Shown piece after piece: positions 1 to 6,098 of a stretch of 11,495 nucleotides of DNA (positions within the stretch are counted from its first letter, which is position 1; each line of letters opens with the position of its first letter). The notes under the pieces are model-generated. The model was not told the origin of the DNA, did no database searches, and was given only the letters and a program-made list of their open reading frames with translations. Both the position numbers and the translations under genes were made by a program. The stretch spans positions 1 to 11,495 of the forward strand of contig CANUCD010000024.1 of the NCBI GenBank assembly GCA_947856335.1, read 5' to 3'. This stretch comes from an uncultured Bacilli bacterium. GTDB lineage: Bacteria; Bacillota_I; Bacilli_A; RF39; UBA660.

Positions 1-576
1 CTCAGCAATATCATGTGTAACCATTAAGGCTGTTTTCTTTTCTGCTTTAAGCATCCTATAAATATCATCACTTACTTTTAGTCTTGCTTGATAATCAAGT
101 TTACTAAATGGTTCATCTAATATCAAAACATCAGGTTTAAGTGCCAGTGTTCTAATTAATGCTACTCTTTCTTTCATTCCTCCTGATAATTCATGAGGAT
201 ATTTACTCGCAAAATCTATAAGTCCATATTTTTTAAATAATTCTTTTACATATTCCACATTTTCTTCTGTTTTTTCTCTTTTAATTTCTAGCCCTAATAA
301 AGCATTATCTATTACTTTCTTCCAAGGAAGCATAGAATCACTTTGCAGCATATATCCAAGTTTTAAATCTTTATTCTTTATAATTGTTCCTTTTGTTTTA
401 GTATCCATATCTGTCAAAATATTTAAAAGGGTAGACTTACCACATCCACTAGGTCCAACAATTGAGACAAACTCTCCCTCATATAAATCAAAAGAAATAT
501 TCTTTATAGCTTCTGTTTGTTCTTTTTTCTTATAATATACTTTATTAAGATTTTTAACACTTAATAATTTATTCAT
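1..576 (-). CDS. ABC transporter ATP-binding protein, TauB/SsuB-like (3' end cut by window)
   Basis: This is the first 192 codons of a nucleotide-binding subunit that would hydrolyse ATP at the inner face of the membrane to drive uptake. All main ABC motifs are in order: Walker A GPSGCGKST (residues 41-49), Q-loop Gln78 in MLQSDSMLPW, signature LSGGM (130-134), Walker B with LILDEP (151-156), D-loop SKLD and H-loop His188 in VTHD. The LPW after the Q-loop and the SGGMKERVALIRTLA stretch are typical of nitrate/sulfonate/taurine or thiamine-precursor importers. The ATG at 574-576 lies inside the last codons of the binding-protein gene (8-base overlap), so the two are translationally coupled. 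About 50-60 C-terminal residues are missing, and the permease presumably lies beyond the window. The substrate cannot be read from this subunit. Confidence 0.93.
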   Translation of the reverse strand, partial: MNKLLSVKNLNKVYYKKKEQTEAIKNISFDLYEGEFVSIVGPSGCGKSTLLNILTDMDTKTKGTIIKNKDLKLGYMLQSDSMLPWKKVIDNALLGLEIKREKTEENVEYVKELFKKYGLIDFASKYPHELSGGMKERVALIRTLALKPDVLILDEPFSKLDYQARLKVSDDIYRMLKAEKKTALMVTHDIAE

Positions 577-1558
577 ATAAATTGTAAACAAGCTTACTAT
601 AAGGAACTTTCTTTTCTAAAAGATTATACTTAATAAGCATATCTTGTAAAGTATTAAATGACTCTTCACTTACATAAGGTGTTTCTAACCATGAATCATA
701 CTTTTTATAATTATCTATATTTATTACGATATCATTTAAGGCACTATCAGGAAATTGTGGCAAAATAATATCAGCTGTTTTTTTACTATCATTATTCATA
801 ACAAATTCAAGTCCTTTGGCAATAGCATTTGTAAATCTTTTTAGTAAATCTGTATTGTTTTCAATGTAACTTTTTTTGGCATAAAAAGCAGTATAAGGAA
901 CTTCTCCAGATAATTTGCCAATTGATTCTACAATACAAGCATCAGATACTTTTGTTGTAGCAGTTGCCGTTGGTTCAAAAAGATTAACATAATCTCCAAT
1001 CCCCCCAATAAACGTTCCTGATAAAGAAGCAAAATCAACAGCATAATTCACATTTATTTTATCAATATCTATTCCTGCATTACTCATTGCATTTAAAAAG
1101 TTAATCGCTGGCATTCCACCTTTTCTCCCCACCAATATTTCACTACCATATAAATCTTCTAATTGAAAATCATGAGAGCAATCTCTTGCAATGATAAACT
1201 GTCCATCTCTTTTAGTAAGACCTGCAAATGTTACAAGATAATCCTTTTGTCCACCATCATAAATATAAATAGATGATTCTGTTCCAGCAAAACCAATATC
1301 TACACTATTAGATAGAACTGCTGCACTTACTTTATCTGCTCCACTTGTAAGAATTAGATCAATTTCTATTCCTTCACTTTCAAAATAACCATTTTCAATT
1401 GCTACATAAAAAGGGGCATAAAACACACTATGTGTTACTTCTGCTAAACGTATAGTTGTTAATTCTTCATCCTTTTTATCTGTTAATTTTATTGATGTTA
1501 TGCCAATTATCAATATTAAGACAAGAGCGATTAAAATAGTAATTATTTTCTTTTTCAA
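569..1558 (-). CDS. ABC transporter substrate-binding protein, NMT1/THI5/SsuA-like
   Basis: The product is a solute receptor for the adjacent ATPase. I choose the TTG at 1556-1558 (329 aa): AAAGGAGG lies 8 bases upstream, and the start gives a classic KKK plus hydrophobic segment (residues 5-23). A GTG at 1585 is possible in frame, but it would place the ribosome binding site inside the gene and sits at the predicted transcription start. After a charged linker, the domain begins near residue 35 with FYAPFYVAIENGYFESEGI and continues with SNSVDIGFAGTESSIY, the pattern of periplasmic-binding fold type II proteins of the NMT1/SsuA group. No lipobox cysteine follows the hydrophobic segment, so it is probably anchored by an uncleaved N-terminal helix rather than by lipid. 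Family-level candidates are aliphatic sulfonates, nitrate, thiamine-pyrimidine or riboflavin; nothing here decides between them. Confidence 0.9.
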   Translation of the reverse strand: MKKKIITILIALVLILIIGITSIKLTDKKDEELTTIRLAEVTHSVFYAPFYVAIENGYFESEGIEIDLILTSGADKVSAAVLSNSVDIGFAGTESSIYIYDGGQKDYLVTFAGLTKRDGQFIIARDCSHDFQLEDLYGSEILVGRKGGMPAINFLNAMSNAGIDIDKINVNYAVDFASLSGTFIGGIGDYVNLFEPTATATTKVSDACIVESIGKLSGEVPYTAFYAKKSYIENNTDLLKRFTNAIAKGLEFVMNNDSKKTADIILPQFPDSALNDIVINIDNYKKYDSWLETPYVSEESFNTLQDMLIKYNLLEKKVPYSKLVYNLYE

Positions 1559-1589
1559 AATATATTCCTCCTTTATATATTTCACTTGT

Positions 1590-1618
1590 ATTATATTCTG
1601 GTTTATTAAAATGGTTAA
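1590..1618 (-). promoter_or_regulatory. Putative sigma-A promoter of the ABC operon
   Basis: On the minus strand a perfect TATAAT (1590-1595) lies 17 bases from a partial -35, TTAACC (1613-1618, 4 of 6 matches). Transcription would begin near 1583, about 25 bases before the TTG start, just enough leader for the AGGAGG site. The -35 match is weak. Confidence 0.5.
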
Positions 1619-1651
1619 AAAGAGTTTTTTTTTAAATTTATGAAAAAGTAG

Positions 1652-1680
1652 TTTACAATTACGTTTTAACCTGTTATAAT
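1652..1680 (+). promoter_or_regulatory. Sigma-A promoter of the three-gene unknown operon
   Basis: TTTACA (1652-1657, 5 of 6) and TATAAT (1675-1680, 6 of 6) are separated by exactly 17 bases. Start of transcription is expected near 1687, giving a very short leader carrying AAGGAG (1693-1698). The promoter is divergent from that of the ABC operon, about 57 bases from one -10 box to the edge of the other core. Confidence 0.8.
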
Positions 1681-1706
1681 TATTTCTAGAATAAGGAGTG
1701 TTGGTT

Positions 1707-2840
1707 ATGAAAATATTATCTCCAGAAGTGATGCGACTTCTTGATAAGTTATATAATCTACGTGGCAGTGATAGTGTGATTTTTAAAGAAATGGAAAGTG
1801 CTCATGAGAAAGCAGAAGAAACAAAAGAAAGAACTACCAAAGAAAAGAGTGCTTTACAAGAAAAAATTACGGGTTTAGAAGCTGATAGCAAAAATCTAAG
1901 TGAACAAGGTAAAAAACTAATAGAAGTTTTAAAAGGAATTGATAAAAATGCATATGAAACTGTAATTGATCGTTTGCATATCAATTTTGATCCTGAGGCT
2001 TTAGTAGAAAAACTTGATTCTAGCTTACCTGAGACTATTGAAAAAGTAAATGAAGAAATTAAAGCTAGCAAAGAAGAACTTGTCGAAGTAGAAGAACAGA
2101 TGAATAGTGCAATTACCACAATTGAAGAAATTGGTATTAGAAAAGATGCTGCTATTGCTAATCAAGATAAGTTAAATGAATACTTTGAATTAGCATTATC
2201 TGGTAATATCAACATCACAAGAGATTCTATTACATCACTTTTAGAACAATTTGGTCTAAGTGAAGAAGAAACAAGAGAAGCTGCAAAAATCTTAATGTTC
2301 CCAGAAGATGCTTTATATGATTATGATGCTAAACTAAAAGAATCAGAGAAAAAATCTATTAGTGAAGTTATGCAAGAAGCAAAAAAACAAGAAGATGCTA
2401 TTATTGAAGATAAAAAACCAGTTATAGAAGAAAAAATTGAGGTAACTGAAGTTAAAGAAGAACCCACAGAGAAAAAATTGGATAGAGAAGATTTAATTGA
2501 TTTATTTAATGAAATAGGTCTTGATTATCTAGATTATACTACTAGTGATTTAGACCAAATCCTAGAACACTTTAATGAAAAAGTAATCAGAAGAAATGTT
2601 AATATATTTAAAGAAAATGAACTTAACTTAGATATATTCGCTGACCATATTGATTTACTTTATGATAAAGAATTAGAAGCAAAAATGGATAGATTACTTC
2701 GTATTGGTAAGAGTGCATTAGATATTTATCTTAATCCAACTGTATTAACAAAGTATGATTATAAAAATTTAGATAAAGCCATCATTTTATTACAAAGTAG
2801 TGGACTTGATCCAAAGAAAGTACCACTTATGGCTTATTAG
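1707..2840 (+). CDS. Unknown coiled-coil protein with C-terminal mTERF-like helical repeats
   Basis: I do not recognise this 377-residue protein. The ATG at 1707 is chosen because AAGGAG (1693-1698) sits 8 bases before it; the in-frame GTG at 1698 overlaps that site. There is no signal peptide or membrane segment, so it should be cytosolic. Residues about 22-155 are Glu/Lys-rich with heptad-like spacing (long coiled coil). Residues 172-204 hold a helical pair with QFGLSEEE, 208-258 an acidic low-complexity linker, and 259-377 a second helical region. There, two tandem copies of about 30 residues are visible, beginning LDIF (308) and LDIY (338), each ending in LL plus a turn with Gly. The layout is coiled coil, linker, helical repeat. 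It is first in an operon with two other repeat-bearing genes, upstream of sepF-divIVA. Real gene: high confidence; function: unknown. Confidence 0.85.
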   Translation: MKILSPEVMRLLDKLYNLRGSDSVIFKEMESAHEKAEETKERTTKEKSALQEKITGLEADSKNLSEQGKKLIEVLKGIDKNAYETVIDRLHINFDPEALVEKLDSSLPETIEKVNEEIKASKEELVEVEEQMNSAITTIEEIGIRKDAAIANQDKLNEYFELALSGNINITRDSITSLLEQFGLSEEETREAAKILMFPEDALYDYDAKLKESEKKSISEVMQEAKKQEDAIIEDKKPVIEEKIEVTEVKEEPTEKKLDREDLIDLFNEIGLDYLDYTTSDLDQILEHFNEKVIRRNVNIFKENELNLDIFADHIDLLYDKELEAKMDRLLRIGKSALDIYLNPTVLTKYDYKNLDKAIILLQSSGLDPKKVPLMAY

Positions 2841-2853
2841 GGAGGTTTAAAAT

Positions 2854-3660
2854 ATGACTTTTAAAGAATGGAAAAATATGGGAATAAACCCAGATGATGG
2901 GGTACTAATTACTAAGTTTTTGATGGATGTTCATCTAGCAAATGTAGACACAGTAAAAAAGAATAAAGAATTATTTACAAAATATAAATATAATGTAGAT
3001 GTTGTTCCAGGAGAATTCTTAAAAATATTTACAATGAATGAAAAAGAAGCAGCAGAATTCGAAAAAATTTTAGCAGAAATTGATGAATTAGGGTTAAGTG
3101 AAGTTTTTGCTGTTAACTTAAGACCTGCTTCATTTAAAAGAGAATTTTTAGAAAGAGTTAAGTTTTGTATGGCAAATAATTTCCCATACTATAACGAAGA
3201 TTATAGTCTTATTCCCGAGTTATATAACGTAAATTCTTTTGCTTTATATACAGCATCTAAACCAATGGAAATGATTAAAACAGTTCAAGAATTAGATGAG
3301 ATGAAACTTCATGAAAACTTGCATCCTGAGGAAAATAGCACAAAAACAAATGAAGAAGCATTAAATAAACTTGATGCTGAAGATAAACAAGTATATAATC
3401 AAATTATTGAAAATCTAAATTACTTAATATTACAACATCCAACTAATGCTTACTTGCCACAAGTAGTTGCTAATATTACGAAAAATGTTATAAATGCATT
3501 ATTAAGAAAAGAGTATCGTTTCTTACCACTTGGTGATGTTATTGATGGAGTTATGTTCGACGGAATGGATGTAACACCAGAAATGGAGGAAACAAGAGAA
3601 CTTATCTTAGGTGCTTTTCCTGAAGAAAAAGAATTAAATGAAGGAAGAGGGTTAGCATGA
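2854..3660 (+). CDS. Unknown cytosolic alpha-helical protein, related repeat unit
   Basis: This 268-residue protein is unrecognised. It starts at ATG 2854 with GGAGG directly after the previous stop, so it is transcribed and probably translated with its neighbour; its stop overlaps the next start as ATGA. No membrane segment or signal is seen. Residues about 30-125 carry a helical pattern matching the other two operon proteins: a conserved Asn, then helix, then DELGLSEVFAVNLRPASF (77-94), which aligns by eye with the LRIGKSALDIYLNP segment of the upstream protein. Residues 150-180 are an acidic/polar linker. Residues 180-250 form a second, more ordered helical domain with LILQHPTNAYLPQVV. No catalytic motif is evident. 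Function unknown; the shared repeat suggests the three products act together or bind a common partner (inference). Confidence 0.83.
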   Translation: MTFKEWKNMGINPDDGVLITKFLMDVHLANVDTVKKNKELFTKYKYNVDVVPGEFLKIFTMNEKEAAEFEKILAEIDELGLSEVFAVNLRPASFKREFLERVKFCMANNFPYYNEDYSLIPELYNVNSFALYTASKPMEMIKTVQELDEMKLHENLHPEENSTKTNEEALNKLDAEDKQVYNQIIENLNYLILQHPTNAYLPQVVANITKNVINALLRKEYRFLPLGDVIDGVMFDGMDVTPEMEETRELILGAFPEEKELNEGRGLA

Positions 3661-3944
3661 AATTTTTAGAAAAATTTGGTTTTAAAAAAGAAGATATAGA
3701 AGCTTTAAAAGAAAACTCTACAAGTATACTTATTAAAGAACTAGAAGCCCAAAAAAAACTAGTTTCTAAAAACTTAGAATATCTAAGGGACATGGGAGTA
3801 ACTAATTTAATTGATATTTTTATTCATTATCATGATATGTTTTTGATGGATAATAGTAATTTTATAGAAATATTTAATAAATATGACCAAAAAGATTTAG
3901 TTTCAAAATTAGCACAAAATGTTCAAATTATGGAATATTTATAG
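3657..3944 (+). CDS. Small unknown protein made of mTERF-like helical repeats
   Basis: A 95-residue protein without recognised family, beginning at an ATGA overlap with the preceding gene, preceded by GGAAGAGG. It appears to consist almost wholly of helical hairpin repeats. FGFKKEDIEAL (7-17) leads into a helix, NLEYLRDMGVTNLIDIF (39-55) forms the centre, and a third half-unit runs to the C-terminus (DLVSKLAQN). The NLEYLRDMGVT segment followed by a DIF helix is what an mTERF unit looks like: leucine-rich helix, LGV-type turn, second helix, then a hydrophobic patch. It could be a stand-alone repeat module or an accessory to the two longer operon proteins. Its last codons form one arm of the operon terminator, supporting it as the end of the transcription unit. 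Confidence 0.8.
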   Translation: MKFLEKFGFKKEDIEALKENSTSILIKELEAQKKLVSKNLEYLRDMGVTNLIDIFIHYHDMFLMDNSNFIEIFNKYDQKDLVSKLAQNVQIMEYL

Positions 3945-3958
3945 TTTGAACTTTTTTT
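3921..3958 (+). terminator. Rho-independent terminator overlapping the end of the third operon gene
   Basis: GTTCAAATTAT (3921-3931) pairs with ATAGTTTGAAC (3941-3951): eleven pairs with a single G-U, a nine-base loop, then seven T (3952-3958). The 5' arm is coding sequence and the 3' arm contains the stop codon. It separates the unknown operon from sepF-divIVA. Confidence 0.8.
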
Positions 3959-3968
3959 ATAAGAACTC

Positions 3969-3997
3969 TTGAAATATTGAACAATATTTGATAGAAT
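3969..3997 (+). promoter_or_regulatory. Sigma-A promoter of sepF-divIVA
   Basis: TTGAAA (3969-3974) and TAGAAT (3992-3997), each 5 of 6 matches, have a 17-base spacer. A TG one base before the -10 (3989-3990) gives an extended -10. Transcription would start near 4004, with AGGAGG at 4015-4020. Confidence 0.75.
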
Positions 3998-4027
3998 AAA
4001 AGAGTATTGATAATAGGAGGAATAGAT

Positions 4028-4432
4028 ATGGCTCTAAATAAATTGAAAAATCTTTTTAAAGATGTTGATGATGATGAGTCTTTAACTGGTACAGAAGATG
4101 AATTTTATAACATAAGTGAGGCAGATGCTTTAGCTGAGGCAGATAAATCAGGAAATAAAATGATTTTATTAGAGCCAAGAGCCTATTCTGAATCACAACA
4201 AATCGCTGATTATTTAAAAAATCGCAATAGTGTTGTTGTTAATTTAAAAAGAGTTACTTCTGACCAAGCCAAAAGAATTATTGACTTTTTAAGTGGATGT
4301 ATTTATGCAATTGGTGGTACAATGCAAAAAATAGGCGTAGGTATTTATCTTTGTACTCCAAAAAATGTAAATGTTCAAGGTAAAATTAGTGATGAGGCTG
4401 AGAAAAGTAAAGCTGATGTAGAAGAATGGTAA
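4028..4432 (+). CDS. sepF: Cell division protein SepF
   Basis: SepF anchors FtsZ filaments to the membrane and helps build the division septum in Firmicutes. The ATG at 4028 follows AGGAGG by 7 bases; an in-frame TTG at 4007 is rejected because the ribosome binding site would fall within the gene. The 134-residue product opens with a short amphipathic helix (LNKLKNLFKDV), as expected for the membrane-targeting N-terminus. An acidic linker (13-40) follows, then the SepF domain from about 45: MILLEPRAYSESQQIADYL, VVVNLKRV, and FLSGCIYAIGG (87-97), the dimer-forming core with its conserved glycines. The C-terminal tail is acidic. It has its own promoter and is followed by divIVA, the order of the ylm/divIVA cluster of Bacilli, but here ylmG and ylmH are not between them. 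Confidence 0.95.
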   Translation: MALNKLKNLFKDVDDDESLTGTEDEFYNISEADALAEADKSGNKMILLEPRAYSESQQIADYLKNRNSVVVNLKRVTSDQAKRIIDFLSGCIYAIGGTMQKIGVGIYLCTPKNVNVQGKISDEAEKSKADVEEW

Positions 4433-4461
4433 ATTGTAGTTTGTCTAGGTGGTGAGCACTT

Positions 4462-4887
4462 TTGAGAAAGTTTAATTCAAGTATCAATGGATATAATAAA
4501 ATAGAAGTCAATCATTTTGTTAATCAAGTAACAGAAGAATATGAAGCAATGTTAAATAAATTAAAAAAACAAGATGAAGAGCTTGAAAATTTAAAAAAAG
4601 AGTTAGAAAAATATCAAAATATGGAAAATACTCTTAATCGAGCTTTAGTAGTTGCAGAAGATGCTTCTAATCAAATTAAAAGGGTTGCAAGAGATGAGGC
4701 AAAAGGAGTTATTGAAGATGCTAGAAGAAATGCTTCTAGAATAGTTAATGATGCTCTTTTAAAAGCTGATAAAATAGAACAAGATGCTGAGACTTTAAAA
4801 AGAAGAGTAGTCATCTTTAAAAGAAGACTTAAAAGTGTTGTAGACGAACAAATGGAATTTATTGACAGTATAAATGAAGATTACTAA
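4462..4887 (+). CDS. divIVA: DivIVA domain protein
   Basis: This is a cytosolic coiled-coil protein of the DivIVA family, which gathers at curved membrane (poles and septum) and recruits division, wall or chromosome-anchoring proteins. It starts with TTG at 4462, behind an AGGTGGTGA ribosome binding site. The 141-residue product has the short N-terminal membrane-binding domain (GYNKIEVNHFVNQV, residues 10-23), then a long coiled coil (about 25-60), a linker segment, and a second coiled coil rich in Ala/Arg/Glu (70-135). The N-terminus is shorter than in Bacillus subtilis. The residues at the tip of the membrane-binding loop are Ile8-Asn9, where B. subtilis has the Phe17-Arg18 pair, so membrane insertion may differ (inference). 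Cotranscribed with sepF and ended by a hairpin overlapping its stop codon. Confidence 0.9.
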   Translation: MRKFNSSINGYNKIEVNHFVNQVTEEYEAMLNKLKKQDEELENLKKELEKYQNMENTLNRALVVAEDASNQIKRVARDEAKGVIEDARRNASRIVNDALLKADKIEQDAETLKRRVVIFKRRLKSVVDEQMEFIDSINEDY

Positions 4888-4908
4888 TGGGTTTTAAACC
4901 CATTTTTT
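4886..4908 (+). terminator. Rho-independent terminator after divIVA
   Basis: AATGGGT (4886-4892) and ACCCATT (4898-4904) form a seven-pair stem around a five-base loop, running into six T (4903-4908) and a further T-rich stretch. The stem begins on the last two bases of the divIVA stop codon. Confidence 0.85.
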
Positions 4909-4933
4909 CATTTATTTTTTAATCTATTTATAT

Positions 4934-4939
4934 TATAAT
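4934..4939 (+). promoter_or_regulatory. Possible -10 box for the AI-2E/polA/mutM operon
   Basis: A perfect TATAAT lies just downstream of the divIVA terminator. At 17 bases upstream the sequence is only TTTATT (4911-4916, 3 of 6), so the -35 is poor. The expected transcription start (about 4946) would fall on the ribosome binding site, leaving an extremely short leader. A promoter is needed here, but this exact placement is uncertain. Confidence 0.35.
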
Positions 4940-4955
4940 AGTGGTAGGTGATTTT

Positions 4956-6098
4956 ATGATACAAGTTCACAAAAAAGATATAATTAAGTTAATTATTTTT
5001 AGTGTTATTATTATATTTGCCTTTATTCATATTAAAGAAATATGGGATTTCTTAAGCTTTATAATCCATCTTTTATTTCCGTTTATATTAGGTTTTGTCT
5101 TAGCTTTTATTTTAAACATAATGATATCATTCATTGAAAATAAATTATTAGACAAAAAGATGAAACAAAAAAATAAAAGAGCAATTAGTCTTATATTATC
5201 ACTTGCTCTTATATTTACATTTATTATTATTTTATTATTACTAATTATTCCTCAACTTAAAAATACAGTATCTTTATTTGTAGAAAATATGCCTTACTAT
5301 GAAGAAAATGTAAAAGAAGTTTTGAGTCATTTAAATATTGATGATAGTATTATTACCGATATTGAAACAACATTATCAGATTTAGGTAATACAGCTTTAG
5401 AATATATTAAAAATAATAGTGATAAAGTAGTAGCTACTACACTTGGTGTTGCTACTAATGTTATTAGTATATTTGTAAATTTTGTTGTAGCAATTGTTTT
5501 TGCTATATATTTATTAGCTGAAAAAGAAAAACTAATACGCCAACTAAAACAAATATTACAAGCTTATTTACCAACAAGTCGTATTAAAAAGTTACAAGAT
5601 ATGTCAAAACTATCTGGAAAAGTTTGTGCTCAATTTGTAATAGGTCAGTGTACAGAAGCAATCATTATTGGTATTTTATGTTTTATTGGTATGCTTATAT
5701 TAGGTATTCCATATGCAGCAACTATTTCTGTTTTAATAGGAGTTACTGCTTTAATTCCAATTTATGGAGCATTTATTGGTACAATTATAGGAGCATTTTT
5801 AATATTTATGGTTAGTCCTATTAAAGCACTAATATTTATTATCTTTATTCTTATTTTACAGCAATTTGAGGGTAATCTTATTTATCCAAAAGTAGTAGGT
5901 AAATCAGTAGGACTACCAGGAATATGGGTTTTTGTTGCAGTTACTATTGGAGCAGGTATAGCAGGTATATTAGGAATGCTTATAAGTGTACCTATTGCCT
6001 CAATTTGTTATAGCATACTTGCAACAGATGTTCATTATCGTATTGATGAGAAAAAAAATAAAAAGATAATTAAAATAAAAGGAGGAGTAAAATCATGA
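4956..6098 (+). CDS. AI-2E family (PerM/YtvI-like) membrane protein
   Basis: A 380-residue polytopic membrane protein of the AI-2E transporter family (Pfam PF01594 type). I choose ATG 4956, behind AGGTGA, over a GTG at 4941 upstream of that site. Hydrophobic segments lie at about 10-26, 32-59, 76-99, 162-187, 232-250, 253-283, 289-304 and 323-354, with a soluble loop at 100-160, the usual topology. Family hallmarks are LIPIYGAFIG (266-275) and LQQFEGNLIYPKVVGKSVGL (301-320). Members have been linked to autoinducer-2 export, sodium/proton antiport or unknown efflux; the name does not prove AI-2 transport, and no AI-2 synthesis gene is seen here. Its stop overlaps the polA start (ATGA), so the two are translationally coupled, a pairing I regard as lineage-specific rather than functional. 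Confidence 0.9.
   Translation: MIQVHKKDIIKLIIFSVIIIFAFIHIKEIWDFLSFIIHLLFPFILGFVLAFILNIMISFIENKLLDKKMKQKNKRAISLILSLALIFTFIIILLLLIIPQLKNTVSLFVENMPYYEENVKEVLSHLNIDDSIITDIETTLSDLGNTALEYIKNNSDKVVATTLGVATNVISIFVNFVVAIVFAIYLLAEKEKLIRQLKQILQAYLPTSRIKKLQDMSKLSGKVCAQFVIGQCTEAIIIGILCFIGMLILGIPYAATISVLIGVTALIPIYGAFIGTIIGAFLIFMVSPIKALIFIIFILILQQFEGNLIYPKVVGKSVGLPGIWVFVAVTIGAGIAGILGMLISVPIASICYSILATDVHYRIDEKKNKKIIKIKGGVKS

Noticed and set aside
1621..1690. T-run at 1625-1633 as a terminator for an upstream gene
   Set aside because: No stem precedes it and the flanking genes diverge from this region, so no transcript should end here.
1586..1706. Alternative GTG starts for the genes flanking the left divergent region (1585 minus, 1698 plus)
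   Set aside because: Both would put the strong AGGAGG-type ribosome binding site inside or over the start; starts at 1558 (TTG) and 1707 (ATG) have correct spacing.
1802..2119. A 105-codon open frame on the minus strand inside the first unknown gene
   Set aside because: It is antisense to a coiled-coil coding region rich in Glu/Lys codons, giving a Ser/Leu/Phe-rich translation typical of a shadow frame, with no supporting ribosome binding site or homology.
3602..3793. A 63-codon open frame on the minus strand across the junction of the second and third unknown genes
   Set aside because: Its translation is Phe/Ser/Leu-rich and antisense to two well-supported overlapping genes; nothing suggests it is expressed.
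5624..5815. A 63-codon plus-strand open frame inside the AI-2E family gene
   Set aside because: Its translation is dominated by Tyr, Trp, Cys, Ser and Asn, the frame-shifted reading of membrane-helix codons, and the host frame is intact.
4956..6098. Assignment of quorum-signal (AI-2) export to the membrane protein
   Set aside because: The family name is historical and members have diverse proposed roles; no luxS-like or signalling gene is in the window.
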